The notes below the pieces were generated by a model. The model had not been told where the DNA came from and did no database searches. It worked only from the letters and a program-made list of their open reading frames with translations. This document shows, one piece after another, positions 18,830 to 27,249 of a stretch of 32,263 nt of DNA (positions are counted from its first letter, which is position 1; the number at the start of each line of letters is the position of its first letter). The position numbers and the translations under genes are program-made. The DNA comes from Burkholderiales bacterium. GTDB taxonomy: Bacteria; Pseudomonadota; Gammaproteobacteria; Burkholderiales; Burkholderiaceae_C. Where the stretch lies: assembly GCA_947462065.1 (NCBI GenBank), contig CANHNO010000015.1, positions 1 through 32,263 on the forward strand. Direction: 5' to 3'.

Positions 18830-19259
18830 TTTGGTCGCACCCGCCAACCAGGCGCCCGATACCCGCGCAGCGCAGCGCATACGCACCTATCTCGCATTCG
18901 ACTTTGGCCTGAAGCGCGTCGGTGTTGCCAGCGGCAACACGCTGACCGGCACCGCGCAGCCGTTGCGCACGGTTGCCGCCACCGGCGATGCGCGCTTCGC
19001 CGCCATCTCTCGGCTGGTCGATGAATGGCGGCCCGATGCCCTGGTAGTCGGTGTGCCCTTCCACCCCGATGGCGCCGAGCACGAGAACACCCTGCGTGCG
19101 CGCCGCTTCGCCCGCCAGCTGCACGGTCGCCTGAGGCTTGATGTGCACGAAGTCGACGAGCGCTACACGACCACCGAAGCCCACTCAGAGGGCGCGGGCG
19201 ATCTCGATGCCGCCTCGGCTGCGCTGATCCTCGAACAGTACCTGCGGAGCGTTTCCTGA
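18822..19259 (+). CDS. ruvX: Holliday junction resolvase-like RuvX (YqgF), 16S rRNA maturation
   Basis: RuvX/YqgF is an RNase H-fold nuclease, essential in several bacteria and tied to processing of the 5' end of 16S rRNA. The 145-residue product carries the three acidic motifs: TYLAFDFGLKRVGVASG at the N-terminus, the middle VGVPFHPDGAEHENTLRAR with the glutamate in VHEVDERYTTTEA, and DLDAASAALILEQYL near the end. The start was placed at the ATG at 18822 inside the end of yqgE; the track's longer start at 18762 adds 20 residues unlike the family. The product has an extra N-terminal stretch of about 18 residues before the conserved strand. Confidence 0.9.
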   Translation: MPDLVAPANQAPDTRAAQRIRTYLAFDFGLKRVGVASGNTLTGTAQPLRTVAATGDARFAAISRLVDEWRPDALVVGVPFHPDGAEHENTLRARRFARQLHGRLRLDVHEVDERYTTTEAHSEGAGDLDAASAALILEQYLRSVS

Positions 19260-19272
19260 TGAGAGTTCGGCC

Positions 19273-19779
19273 ATGAGCTTCCTACACCTCGACGCGGAAG
19301 CGCTCTACAGCGATCTGCTCACCGGCGTGCGCGGTCTGCTGCGGCCCGGCACGGCGTTGGTCGGCATCTGGTCGGGCGGCGCCTGGCTGGCCGAGCGTCT
19401 GCAGCGCGAGCTGCTGCTCGACGGCGAGCACGGCGTGATCTCCAGCGCCTTGCACCGAGATGACTTCAGTTCGCGCGGCATGACCGCTGGCGCGGATCAC
19501 ACCCACCTGCCGTTCGAGATCGAGGGCCGCCATATCCTGCTGGTCGACGACGTGCTGTTCACTGGCCGTACGATCCGCGCCGTCGTCAATGAGCTTTTCG
19601 ATTTCGGCCGCCCGGCGAGCGTTACCCTGGCGGTGCTGGTCGATCGCGGCGGGCGCGAGCTACCGATCGATGCCGCCTACTCCGCTGCCCGCATCACGCT
19701 GCCGGCGCACCAGCGCCTGTCACTGGTACGCGATGACGCTGGCCGTTTCAGCTTCGACATCCGGGAGCGCACGGTTTGA
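19273..19779 (+). CDS. pyrR: PyrR, uracil phosphoribosyltransferase / pyrimidine regulator
   Basis: PyrR belongs to the type I phosphoribosyltransferases. In Bacillus it binds pyr leader RNA to cause attenuation and also makes UMP from uracil and PRPP. The 168-residue product shows the PRPP loop in [21 protein letters not shown], the block [15 protein letters not shown], and [15 protein letters not shown]. It begins 13 bases after ruvX and overlaps pyrB by 4 bases. No space for a leader attenuator exists directly ahead of any gene in this operon, so the regulatory role is doubtful here and enzymatic salvage may be its main task (inference). Confidence 0.93.
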   Translation: MSFLHLDAEALYSDLLTGVRGLLRPGTALVGIWSGGAWLAERLQRELLLDGEHGVISSALHRDDFSSRGMTAGADHTHLPFEIEGRHILLVDDVLFTGRTIRAVVNELFDFGRPASVTLAVLVDRGGRELPIDAAYSAARITLPAHQRLSLVRDDAGRFSFDIRERTV

Positions 19780-20738
19780 ATTTCAGACGCAACCCTCAGC
19801 TCAACAAGCACGGCGAGCTGATCCATCTGCTGTCGATTGAGGGCTTGCCGCGTGCGTTGATCCACCAGATCCTCGACACCGCCGGTACCTTCCTGAGCGT
19901 CAACGACCGCGAGGTCAAGAAGGTGCCACTGCTGCGCGGCAAGAGCGTGTTCAACCTGTTCTTCGAGAACAGCACTCGCACTCGCACCACCTTTGAGATC
20001 GCGGCCAAGCGACTGAGTGCCGACGTCATCAATCTCGACATCGCGCGCTCCAGCGCCGCCAAGGGCGAGAGCCTGCTCGACACCATTGCGAACCTTTCCG
20101 CGATGCATGCCGACATGTTCGTCGTGCGCCATAGCGAGAGCGGCGCGCCGTACCTGATTGCGCAGCATTGCGCGCCGCACGTCCACGTGGTGAACGCAGG
20201 TGACGGTCGACATGCGCACCCGACGCAGGGGCTGCTCGACATGTACACGATCCGCCACTTCAAGAAGGACTTCACCAACCTGACGGTGGCGATCGTCGGC
20301 GATATCGTCCACTCGCGGGTGGCGCGCTCCGACATCCACGCGCTGACCACGCTCGGCGTGCCCGAGGTTCGCGCGGTCGGCCCGAAAACCTTGGTGCCCG
20401 GCGATCTGCGGGAGATGGGTGTGCGGGTATGCCACGACATGGCAGAAGGCATTCGCGGCGCCGATGTGATCATCATGCTGCGCCTGCAGAACGAGCGGAT
20501 GAGCGGTGCGATGCTGCCGAGCGCCGGCGAGTTCTTCAAGAACTACGGGCTGACACAAGAGAAGCTGGCGCTTGCCAAACCCGATTGCATCGTGATGCAC
20601 CCGGGGCCGATCAACCGCGGCGTCGAGATCGACTCCAGCGTGGCCGATGGCGCGCAGAGCGTGATCCTGCCGCAGGTGACCTTCGGCATCGCAGTGCGAA
20701 TGGCGGTGATGTCGACGATCGCTGGGAATTCCGCATGA
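19776..20738 (+). CDS. pyrB: Aspartate carbamoyltransferase catalytic subunit PyrB
   Basis: PyrB condenses carbamoyl phosphate with aspartate, the first committed step of pyrimidine synthesis. The 320-residue product shows the carbamoyl-phosphate loop [19 protein letters not shown], the [11 protein letters not shown] loop, [17 protein letters not shown] and the late [13 protein letters not shown] block. The start is a TTG at 19776 inside the sequence TTGA, overlapping the pyrR stop. It is the only candidate: an in-frame TGA lies shortly upstream and no ATG or GTG intervenes before the conserved [21 protein letters not shown] block. The 3' end overlaps the next gene by ATGA. PyrB of this kind usually works in a complex with the dihydroorotase-like protein encoded next to it. 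Confidence 0.97.
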   Translation: MNFRRNPQLNKHGELIHLLSIEGLPRALIHQILDTAGTFLSVNDREVKKVPLLRGKSVFNLFFENSTRTRTTFEIAAKRLSADVINLDIARSSAAKGESLLDTIANLSAMHADMFVVRHSESGAPYLIAQHCAPHVHVVNAGDGRHAHPTQGLLDMYTIRHFKKDFTNLTVAIVGDIVHSRVARSDIHALTTLGVPEVRAVGPKTLVPGDLREMGVRVCHDMAEGIRGADVIIMLRLQNERMSGAMLPSAGEFFKNYGLTQEKLALAKPDCIVMHPGPINRGVEIDSSVADGAQSVILPQVTFGIAVRMAVMSTIAGNSA

Positions 20739-22030
20739 AGATCCTGATCCAGAACGGTCGTGTGATCGACCCGGCCTCTGGCCGCGACGAGCGGGCCGAT
20801 GTCGCCATCGCCGCCGGGCGCATCCTCACCATTGGCCAAGTCAGCCCCGACTTCAAGCCCAGCCGCACCATCGACGCCAGCACTCTGGTGGTCGCACCGG
20901 GTCTGGTCGATCTGGCCGTTCGGCTGCGCGAGCCGGGGCATGAACATGAAGGCATGCTCGAGTCAGAGATGGCAGCGGCAGCGGCTGGTGGCGTGACCAG
21001 CCTGGTCTGCCTGCCCGACACCGACCCGCCGCTCGACGAGCCGGGCCTGGTCGAGATGCTGAAGTTCCGGGCACGCAACCTGAACCAGTCGCATCTGTAT
21101 CCGCTGGGCGCGCTGACGCGTGGTCTGGCTGGCGAGGTGCTGACCGAAATGGCTGAGCTGACCGAGGCCGGCTGTGTCGGCTTCTCGCACGCCGAAGTGG
21201 CCTTGAAGGACACGCTGGTGCTGCACCGCGCATTGCAGTACGCGTCGACTTTCGGCTACACCACCTGGCTGCGTGCGCAGGACGGCTACCTGGGAAATGG
21301 TGTGGCCGCCAAGGGCGCACTGGCCACGCGGATGGGCCTGACCGGTGTGCCGGTGATCGCCGAAACCATTGCGCTGAACACGCTGTTCGAGCTGGTACGC
21401 GATACCCGCGCGCGGGTGCACATCTGCCGGCTCAGCAGTGCGGCGGGCGTCGAGCTGGTGCGGCGCGCGAAGGCCGAAGGGCTGCCGATCACCTGCGACG
21501 TGAGCATCAACCACCTGCACCTCACCGACATCGACATCGGCTACTTCAACGCCGCGATGCGGCTGACACCGCCGCTGCGCCAGGTGCGCGACCGCGACGC
21601 GTTGCGCGCTGCGCTGGCCGACGGCACGATCGACGCGCTGGTCAGCGACCACACGCCGGTCGACGAGGACGCGAAGACGCTGCCATTCGCCGAGGCTGAA
21701 CCGGGCGCCACCGGGCTCGAGTTGCTGCTCGGGCTGGCACTGAAATGGGGTGAGCAGTCCGGCCACGACCTCGCGCGCACGCTGGCCACCATCACCATCT
21801 CGCCGGTGCGTGTGCTCGGAGATGCGCTGGGCTCATTGGCGTCGAGCGCTGGCCAACTGGTTGAAGGCGGTGTGGCCGATGTCTGCTTGTTCGACCCTGC
21901 CGCGTACTGGCAGGTGACGCCGCAGGCGCTAAAGAGCCAGGGCAAGCACACGCCGTTTTCGGGGCACGAGTTGCCGGGCCGGGTGAGGTGCACGTTGGTC
22001 TCGGGCCACGTGGCCTACGAAGCGACTTGA
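20735..22030 (+). CDS. pyrC': Dihydroorotase-like PyrC', metal site lost (ATCase partner)
   Basis: The 431-residue product has the dihydroorotase fold in order but lacks its zinc site. The normal DxHxHLREPG block reads [10 protein letters not shown] (A61 and R63 in place of the two histidines). The usual HxED-type block reads WLRAQDG. The TPHHL-type block reads VSINHL, and the NPPLR block reads RLTPPLR. Only LREPG, the MPDTDPP-like LPDTDPP and SDHTP remain recognisable. Such proteins are known from Pseudomonas as PyrC', a non-catalytic subunit needed to assemble aspartate carbamoyltransferase, and that role is inferred here. A functional pyrC would then be needed elsewhere in the genome. The start at 20735 overlaps the pyrB stop (ATGA); the track's start at 20429 reads through pyrB in another frame. 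Confidence 0.93.
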   Translation: MKILIQNGRVIDPASGRDERADVAIAAGRILTIGQVSPDFKPSRTIDASTLVVAPGLVDLAVRLREPGHEHEGMLESEMAAAAAGGVTSLVCLPDTDPPLDEPGLVEMLKFRARNLNQSHLYPLGALTRGLAGEVLTEMAELTEAGCVGFSHAEVALKDTLVLHRALQYASTFGYTTWLRAQDGYLGNGVAAKGALATRMGLTGVPVIAETIALNTLFELVRDTRARVHICRLSSAAGVELVRRAKAEGLPITCDVSINHLHLTDIDIGYFNAAMRLTPPLRQVRDRDALRAALADGTIDALVSDHTPVDEDAKTLPFAEAEPGATGLELLLGLALKWGEQSGHDLARTLATITISPVRVLGDALGSLASSAGQLVEGGVADVCLFDPAAYWQVTPQALKSQGKHTPFSGHELPGRVRCTLVSGHVAYEAT

Positions 22031-22040
22031 GCGTGCGGCA

Positions 22041-22799
22041 TTGAGCGCGCGTCGGCTGCGTGCGGTCTACCGCCTGCTGCGTTGCGGGCTGCACATCGGG
22101 CGCGGGGTCGCCATCTGCGCGTTTGTCTTTCCCTTCATCGATGCCGCGCAGCGCATGGCGCATGTCGGTCGCTGGAATCGACGCCTGCTGCAAGTGTTGG
22201 GCATCACGGTGCGCGCCAGCGGCATCCCGCGAGAAGGCGCGACGCTCTTCATCGCCAACCATGTGTCGTGGCTCGACATCCCGGCCATCATCTCGGTGCG
22301 GCCGATGCGCTTTGTTTCCAAGTCCGACGTTCGTGGCTGGCCGGTGATCGGCTGGCTGGTGGCCTGCGGCGGCACGCTGTTCATCGAACGCCGTAGCCGA
22401 CGCGACGCGCAACGTGTAGTGCATCTGGTCGCCGAAGCGCTGCAGGCTGGTGACCAGATCGCGATGTTTCCCGAAGGCACCACCAGCGACGGCCAAGGCC
22501 TGTTGCCATTTCACGCGAACCTGTTGCAGGCCGCGATCGCTGTCAACGTGCCGGTCCAGGCCATCGCGCTGCGTTTCTCAGACGCGAGCGAGCGCGTCAG
22601 CTCCGCCGCCGCCTATATCGGCGACATGACGCTGATGCAGTCAATGTGGGCGGTGACGTCCGCCAGCGACCTCACGGTCCATGTGCGGGTGCTGCCGGCC
22701 ATGTCCCCTCAGGGCTTGGCGCGACGCGAACTGGCTGAGCGCTTGCGTGCGGACATCGTCGCACGGCTGGAGCGAGGATCTGACGAGGACTTGGGGTGA
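22041..22799 (+). CDS. plsC: 1-acyl-sn-glycerol-3-phosphate acyltransferase (PlsC family)
   Basis: This is an acyltransferase of the PlsC/LPLAT family, which moves an acyl chain onto lysophosphatidic acid to make phosphatidic acid at the inner membrane. The 252-residue product has a hydrophobic N-terminal segment (GLHIGRGVAICAFVFPFI), the catalytic HxxxxD in NHVSWLDIPAI, the phosphate-binding block LFIERRSRRDAQR, and the third motif MFPEGTTSDGQGLLPFH. The start is TTG at 22041, the first possible start after pyrC' (10-base gap). The next in-frame Met would remove the membrane segment. It ends the pyr operon. Some relatives act on ornithine lipids or other acceptors, so the exact substrate is open. 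Confidence 0.88.
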   Translation: MSARRLRAVYRLLRCGLHIGRGVAICAFVFPFIDAAQRMAHVGRWNRRLLQVLGITVRASGIPREGATLFIANHVSWLDIPAIISVRPMRFVSKSDVRGWPVIGWLVACGGTLFIERRSRRDAQRVVHLVAEALQAGDQIAMFPEGTTSDGQGLLPFHANLLQAAIAVNVPVQAIALRFSDASERVSSAAAYIGDMTLMQSMWAVTSASDLTVHVRVLPAMSPQGLARRELAERLRADIVARLERGSDEDLG

Positions 22800-22853
22800 C
22801 CCCGGCGCCCCTCAGGCACCAAAATCCATGGATGGGTACGTTGCGACCCGGTG

Positions 22854-23549
22854 TCAGTCGCTTTCAAGGAAACGCCGACTGATCGGACGAAACGACGTAT
22901 CAAGTTCGTAGACGATCGGTACGCCGTTCGGAATCTCCAAGCCAATGATGTCGTCGTCGGAGATCTGATCCAGATGCTTCATCAGGGCGCGGATGCTGTT
23001 GCCGTGCGCGGCCACGATCACCCGCTTGCCAGCGGCCATCGATGGCACGATGCTGTCGTTCCAGTAGGGCAGCACGCGCGCGACCGTGTCCTTCAGACAT
23101 TCGGTCAGAGGTACCTGGCCAGGCTGCAACCCCGCGTATCGCACATCGTTGCGCTCGCAACGCGGGTCGCTCGGCTCCAAGGCTGGCGGCGGTGTGTCGT
23201 AGCTGCGGCGCCACTGCAGCACCTGTGCGTCACCGTACTTTGCTGCGGTGTCGGCCTTGTTCAGACCTTCCAGCGCGCCATAGTGGCGCTCGTTGAGGCG
23301 CCACGAATGCACCACCGGCAGCCAGGTGCGGTCGAGCTGATCGAGCGTGTGCCACAGCGTCCACACGGCGCGTTTCAAGACCGAGGTGTAGGCGATGTCG
23401 AAATCGAAACCCGCCGCCTTGAGCCGGCGGCCGGCAGTTCGCGCCTGTTCGACACCGAGCGGTGTCAGATCGACATCGACCCAGCCGGTGAAACGATTGT
23501 CGAGGTTCCAGGTGGATTGCCCATGGCGGATCAGCACGAGTTGGGTCAT
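22854..23549 (-). CDS. gpmA: 2,3-bisphosphoglycerate-dependent phosphoglycerate mutase GpmA
   Basis: GpmA interconverts 3- and 2-phosphoglycerate in glycolysis and gluconeogenesis through a phosphohistidine. The product has the phosphorylated histidine H9 in [12 protein letters not shown], the [13 protein letters not shown] loop, the [20 protein letters not shown] block with the acidic catalyst, and the second histidine in [15 protein letters not shown]. The start was moved to the ATG at 23549; the extra 32 residues upstream in the track are non-family and cover the promoter region. At 231 residues it is shorter than the usual 247-250 because it ends [11 protein letters not shown], without the flexible C-terminal tail. 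It converges on plsC across a 54-base gap with no clear terminator. Confidence 0.95.
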   Translation of the reverse strand: MTQLVLIRHGQSTWNLDNRFTGWVDVDLTPLGVEQARTAGRRLKAAGFDFDIAYTSVLKRAVWTLWHTLDQLDRTWLPVVHSWRLNERHYGALEGLNKADTAAKYGDAQVLQWRRSYDTPPPALEPSDPRCERNDVRYAGLQPGQVPLTECLKDTVARVLPYWNDSIVPSMAAGKRVIVAAHGNSIRALMKHLDQISDDDIIGLEIPNGVPIVYELDTSFRPISRRFLESD

Positions 23550-23589
23550 GGTGGGGCGACGGAATCGCAGGCAGTGGAATGGGAATGAG

Positions 23590-23621
23590 TTGGACTCGGG
23601 AAAACCCCGAAATTCTATAAT
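23590..23621 (+). promoter_or_regulatory. Candidate sigma-70 promoter for the rhodanese-grxC-secB-gpsA series
   Basis: The 113-base divergent region between gpmA and the rhodanese gene holds a perfect -10 hexamer TATAAT (23616-23621). TTGGAC at 23590-23595 could be the -35, but the 20-base spacer is longer than ideal. The predicted transcript would start about 30-35 bases before the GTG at 23663. It is the only near-consensus promoter sequence I see in this part of the window. Confidence 0.5.
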
Positions 23622-23662
23622 CTGCGGCTTTGCGATTGACCCCACCCTGACCGGACCGCTTC

Positions 23663-24073
23663 GTGACCTTCTTTCTCAACAACTGGTTTTTATTCGCCGC
23701 CGCATTGGTCTCAGGCGGCCTGCTGGCTTGGCCACTGCTGTCTCGCGGCGCTTCCGCGGGGGGCGTCACTCCTGCCGAAGCGGTCAACTTGATCAACCGC
23801 GAACGCGGCGTGCTGATTGATGTCAGCGAACCGGCCGAGTTTGGCGCAGGCCACGCGGCTGGCGCGAAGAACGTACCTTTCGGCACGCTGGAAACGGCGA
23901 CCGACTTGCCGAAAAACAAGGCCATTCCCCTGCTGCTGATGTGCCCGACCGGGTCTCGCGCCAACCGCGGCGCGGCCATCCTGCGCAAGCGTGGCTACGA
24001 AAAGGCCAGCGCGGTCGCTGGTGGCGTCGCCGCTTGGCGTGAGGCGAATTTGCCCATCGAGCGTTCGGCTTGA
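23663..24073 (+). CDS. Membrane-anchored rhodanese-like sulfurtransferase
   Basis: The 136-residue product has one N-terminal membrane segment ([19 protein letters not shown], about residues 8-26) followed by a single rhodanese domain. The domain shows [38 protein letters not shown] and the active loop CPTGSR with the persulfide-forming C94. The end block [15 protein letters not shown] is typical. The anchoring places the catalytic domain at the membrane surface, with its side not certain. Rhodaneses of this kind move sulfane sulfur, but the acceptor is unknown. The start is GTG at 23663. The gene leads a series with glutaredoxin and secB that is common in betaproteobacteria, suggesting a role in thiol homeostasis (inference). 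Confidence 0.9.
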   Translation: MTFFLNNWFLFAAALVSGGLLAWPLLSRGASAGGVTPAEAVNLINRERGVLIDVSEPAEFGAGHAAGAKNVPFGTLETATDLPKNKAIPLLLMCPTGSRANRGAAILRKRGYEKASAVAGGVAAWREANLPIERSA

Positions 24074-24105
24074 CGATCAATGAGACCCACAGCGCGAGCA
24101 TCTCC

Positions 24106-24387
24106 ATGACCCAGCATTCCACCATCACCATGTACACCACCGAGGTGTGCCCGTACTGCCTACGTGCCAAGGCGCTGCTGAAGGCGCGCGGCGTCACCGC
24201 GATCGACGAGATTCGGGTGGACCGCGATTCAACGGCGCGCACCGCGATGATCGAACGTACTGGGCGGCGCACCGTGCCGCAGATATTTATTGGCGATGCC
24301 CACATCGGCGGCTGCGACGACCTGATGGCGCTCGATCAGCGCGGCGGCCTGCTGCCGCTGTTGCAGCCGCAAGCTGCACAGGACTAA
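24106..24387 (+). CDS. grxC: Glutaredoxin 3 (GrxC)
   Basis: This is a dithiol glutaredoxin that reduces disulfides and glutathione mixed disulfides with glutathione. The 93-residue product has the CPYC active site near the N-terminus (ITMYTTEVCPYCLRAK), the cis-proline block TVPQIFIGDAHIGGCDDL, and the typical length. The ATG at 24106 was preferred. The TTG at 24070 within the TTGA that ends the rhodanese gene would add 12 polar residues ([11 protein letters not shown]) not typical of the family. The short gap to the rhodanese gene supports co-transcription. Confidence 0.93.
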   Translation: MTQHSTITMYTTEVCPYCLRAKALLKARGVTAIDEIRVDRDSTARTAMIERTGRRTVPQIFIGDAHIGGCDDLMALDQRGGLLPLLQPQAAQD

Positions 24388-24513
24388 TGCGAACAAGGCG
24401 TGAGCGCTTCAGTTCCGGAGCCAAAAGCCGTCTCGGCGGTCATACCCTTCCCCCATAATGCGTCCCCCAAGCGGTAGCCAGGTCGCCGCTCCACAACCCA
24501 CCAAGAGATTGCC

Positions 24514-24990
24514 ATGGCAGACGAAGATACCTCCCCGATGTTCCAGATTCAGCGCATCTACCTGAAGGATTTGTCGCTGGAACAGCCCAATTCGCCAGCG
24601 ATCTTCCTGGATCAGCAGCAGCCGCAGGTCGACATCAACATCGGCGTCGGTGCCGACACCATCGGCAAGGACAACTATGAAGTCACGGTGCGTGTGACCG
24701 TGACGGCGAAGGTCGGCGAGAAGACCCTGTTCCTGCTGGAAGCCAAGCAGGCGGGCATCTTCGAGATCCGCAACATCCCTCAGGATCAGCTGCAGCCGAT
24801 CGTCAGCATCGCCTGTCCGGGCATCGTCTACCCTTACCTGCGCGCAATCGTCTCCGACATCTGCACCCGCGCTGGCTTCCCGCCGGTGACGCTCGCTGAA
24901 ATCAATTTCCAGGCGATGTACGAAAGCCAGATGGCTGCCGCTGCCGAAGCCACCGCCAATGGCGCCGGTGGCAGCGCGCTGGTCAACTGA
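24514..24990 (+). CDS. secB: Protein-export chaperone SecB
   Basis: SecB is a homotetrameric cytosolic chaperone that keeps precursor proteins unfolded and hands them to SecA. The 158-residue acidic product carries the family core: [52 protein letters not shown], and [36 protein letters not shown]. The C-terminal tail is short and alanine-rich. A 126-base gap separates it from grxC. It contains CATAAT at 24454-24459 but no matching -35, so an internal promoter is possible but not shown. An AAGAG lies before the ATG. Confidence 0.97.
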   Translation: MADEDTSPMFQIQRIYLKDLSLEQPNSPAIFLDQQQPQVDINIGVGADTIGKDNYEVTVRVTVTAKVGEKTLFLLEAKQAGIFEIRNIPQDQLQPIVSIACPGIVYPYLRAIVSDICTRAGFPPVTLAEINFQAMYESQMAAAAEATANGAGGSALVN

Positions 24991-25025
24991 GCGTAGAACT
25001 GTTCGGGGCCCCTGAGCGCTACTCG

Positions 25026-26015
25026 GTGAATCTGAGCGTGCTCGGTGCCGGTGCCTGGGGCACCGCGCTGGCGATCAGTGCCAGCGCCCGTCATCCCACC
25101 CTGCTGTGGGCCCGGGATGCAGCACAGGCGGAGGTAATGCGCGTACAGCGGCGCAACTCGCGGTATCTTGCCACCGCCGAATTCCCGCCACCCCTTCAAG
25201 TCACCGACGATTTCGACTTGGCCGTCGCGCACGCCACTGGCGGCCTGCTGATCGTTGCCACACCGATGTCCGGGCTTGCCCCAGTGTTGCGCGCCTTGCC
25301 GCCCGGCCCGCAGGCGCCAGGCCTTTTCTGGTTGTGCAAGGGTTTCCAGGAGAGCACCGGTTTACTGGGCCACGAGGTGGCGCAGCAGGCTTGGCAGGGT
25401 GGGCGCGTCGGGGTGCTCTCGGGGCCCAGCTTCGCGCAGGAGGTGGCTGCCGGCCAGCCGACGGCGCTCGTCGCCGCGAGCCACGATGCGGCGCTGTGCG
25501 AGCAGGCCGTCGCTGCGCTGCACAGCGATAACCTGCGCATTTACACCACCGACGATCCGATCGGCGTCGAGGTCGGTGGTGCCGTCAAGAACGTGATGGC
25601 GATTGCCACCGGGCTGGCTGATGGTCTGCAACTCGGTTTCAACGCCCGCGCGGCCTTGGTCACTCGCGGACTGGCCGAGATGGTGCGACTGGGCGTTGCC
25701 CTTGGCGCTCGTGCTGACACCTTCATGGGACTGAGCGGACTGGGCGATCTGGTGCTCACTGCCACGGGCGATCTGTCACGTAACCGCACCGTCGGCCTGC
25801 GGCTGGCACAAGGTCAAGCCCTGAGGCAGATCGTCGCCGAACTCGGCCATGTGGCCGAGGGTGTGCTGAGCGCGCCCACTGTGCTGAAGCGCGCCCAGGC
25901 GCTGGGCGTCGATATGCCTATCACTTCTGCCGTGGTGGCGGTGCTAGAAGGCCGTGTCACGCCGCGCCAGGGCGTCGAGGAACTGATGGGACGCGACCCG
26001 CGCCCCGAGCGCTGA
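25026..26015 (+). CDS. gpsA: NAD(P)H-dependent glycerol-3-phosphate dehydrogenase GpsA
   Basis: GpsA reduces dihydroxyacetone phosphate to sn-glycerol-3-phosphate, the backbone for phospholipids. The 329-residue product has the N-terminal dinucleotide loop [13 protein letters not shown], the [13 protein letters not shown] block, [16 protein letters not shown], the catalytic-region [37 protein letters not shown], and [20 protein letters not shown]. The start is GTG at 25026, which gives the canonical MNLSVLGAG beginning. It lies 35 bases after secB. Its 3' end is only 9 bases from the convergent trmL stop, leaving no room for a dedicated terminator. Confidence 0.97.
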   Translation: MNLSVLGAGAWGTALAISASARHPTLLWARDAAQAEVMRVQRRNSRYLATAEFPPPLQVTDDFDLAVAHATGGLLIVATPMSGLAPVLRALPPGPQAPGLFWLCKGFQESTGLLGHEVAQQAWQGGRVGVLSGPSFAQEVAAGQPTALVAASHDAALCEQAVAALHSDNLRIYTTDDPIGVEVGGAVKNVMAIATGLADGLQLGFNARAALVTRGLAEMVRLGVALGARADTFMGLSGLGDLVLTATGDLSRNRTVGLRLAQGQALRQIVAELGHVAEGVLSAPTVLKRAQALGVDMPITSAVVAVLEGRVTPRQGVEELMGRDPRPER

Positions 26016-26024
26016 TCGCTCGGC

Positions 26025-26495
26025 TCAGAGCCCGCCCGCGTAGCCGTTCTGGCGCCACGCTTCGAACACGGCGATCGCCACGGCATTGCTCAGGTTCAGG
26101 CTGCGCTGCCCGGGCAGCAATGGCAGCCTGACACGCCGCTCTTCGGCGAAGGCGTTCCGCAGGTCCACCGGCAAGCCGGCGGTTTCCGACCCGAACACCA
26201 GCCAGTCATCGGCCTGCCAGGCGACAGCGGAAAGTGTTTGACGCCCGCGCGTCGTGAACGCAAAGCAGCGGGCCGGATCGGGCCGCATGGTCGCGACGAA
26301 ACGCTCCCAGGACGAATGACGCTGTACTCGCGCATGCTCGTGGTAGTCGAGCCCGGCGCGCTGCAGCAGTTTGTCGTCCATCGAGAAGCCGAGTGGCTCG
26401 ATCAGATGCAGTGCGCAGCCCGTGTTGGCGGCCAGCCGGATCACGTTGCCGGTGTTCGGCGGGATCTCGGGGTGTACCAGAACGATGTTGAACAT
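26025..26495 (-). CDS. trmL: tRNA (cytidine(34)-2'-O)-methyltransferase TrmL
   Basis: TrmL is a SPOUT-class methyltransferase that 2'-O-methylates the wobble nucleotide of tRNA-Leu isoacceptors. The 156-residue product shows the expected order: FNIVLVHPEIPPNTGNVIRLAANTGCALHLIEPLGF, the middle LVFGSETAGLP, and the knotted C-terminal region RLPLLPGQRSLNLSNAVAIAVFEAWRQ. The ATG at 26495 gives this canonical start. The track's start at 26534 lies inside comF and adds a Gly/Ser/Pro leader. The comF stop is at 26498, two bases upstream of this start, so translation is likely coupled. Confidence 0.95.
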   Translation of the reverse strand: MFNIVLVHPEIPPNTGNVIRLAANTGCALHLIEPLGFSMDDKLLQRAGLDYHEHARVQRHSSWERFVATMRPDPARCFAFTTRGRQTLSAVAWQADDWLVFGSETAGLPVDLRNAFAEERRVRLPLLPGQRSLNLSNAVAIAVFEAWRQNGYAGGL

Positions 26496-26497
26496 CG

Positions 26498-27229
26498 TCA
26501 GTGCTCCGGGGCTGGGGTGCGAGCCACCACCCACACCTGGACCGACAGTGCGCCGGCATTGAGCAGCACCTGGCTGAGTTCGTCGGCCGTCGCCTGTGTC
26601 GTCATCACGTCGTCGATTAGCCCGATGCTGCGTCCAACCACCTCAGGCCGCCGCGTTGGTTCGATGGCGAACGCGCCGCGGACATTGGCCATTCGGCGCT
26701 CGCGCGGCAGCGACAGTTGGTGCGGTGTCTCCCGGATGCGCAGCAGCATCGCAGAGTCAGTGTGGCAGCCGAGTCGCCGCGCACAACGGCGAGCCAACTC
26801 CCACGACTGGTTGTAGCCTCGCTCTCGCAAGCGCTGCCTACCCAGCGGCACCGGCAGAAGGCAATCCGGGCGCTCGCCTGTGTTGGGTCGCTGCGCGGCC
26901 ATCAGCAGATCGCACAGGGCATCGGCGAGGTCGAGCCCGTTGCGATACTTGAAGTCGCTGATGACTCGGTCCCAAGGGTGGCTGTAATCAACTGCGGCGA
27001 CAGCGCTGTCGAAGCTAGGCGGTCTGCGCACGCAGCCACCGCAGATCGCCACCCCGGACACCACCCGCACGGCGCAGCGTCGACAGCGATCGACAGGGGC
27101 TGCGAATCGAGTCGTGCAGTGGATGCAAATACGCCCGTTCCCCCAGCCTTGACAGACCGCGCACTGGCTGGGCCAGCGGCGCCACGGAGCGGGCCACGCC
27201 ATGAATGGGAGTTGAGTCTGTGCGGTCAC
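26498..27229 (-). CDS. comF: ComF family phosphoribosyltransferase-like protein
   Basis: The 243-residue product has an N-terminal zinc-ribbon region with four CxxC pairs (CAVCQGWGNGRICIHC, then CRRCAVRVVSGVAICGGC) and a C-terminal phosphoribosyltransferase fold. The latter has the family marks LLPVPLGRQRLRERGYNQS and the PRPP-type loop IGLIDDVMTTQATADEL. ComF proteins support DNA uptake in naturally competent bacteria, possibly at the inner face of the membrane; their biochemical reaction is not well defined. The presence of the type IV pilus signalling genes in this window is consistent with, but does not show, competence. The start is GTG at 27229, with ATG at 27202 as an alternative that drops nine residues. 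Confidence 0.93.
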   Translation of the reverse strand: MTAQTQLPFMAWPAPWRRWPSQCAVCQGWGNGRICIHCTTRFAAPVDRCRRCAVRVVSGVAICGGCVRRPPSFDSAVAAVDYSHPWDRVISDFKYRNGLDLADALCDLLMAAQRPNTGERPDCLLPVPLGRQRLRERGYNQSWELARRCARRLGCHTDSAMLLRIRETPHQLSLPRERRMANVRGAFAIEPTRRPEVVGRSIGLIDDVMTTQATADELSQVLLNAGALSVQVWVVARTPAPEH

Positions 27230-27249
27230 GCTCTCAATATACTGGGCCG

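Noticed and set aside
22824-22833. Palindrome ATCCATGGAT in the plsC/gpmA gap as a terminator
   Set aside because: The stem is too short with no loop and no following T-run in either direction.
27212-27243. TTGAGT and TATACT between comF and bioC as a promoter
   Set aside because: The spacer is 20 bases and the -10 ends six bases before the bioC ATG, so it would produce a leaderless mRNA. It is possible, but too weak to list as a feature.
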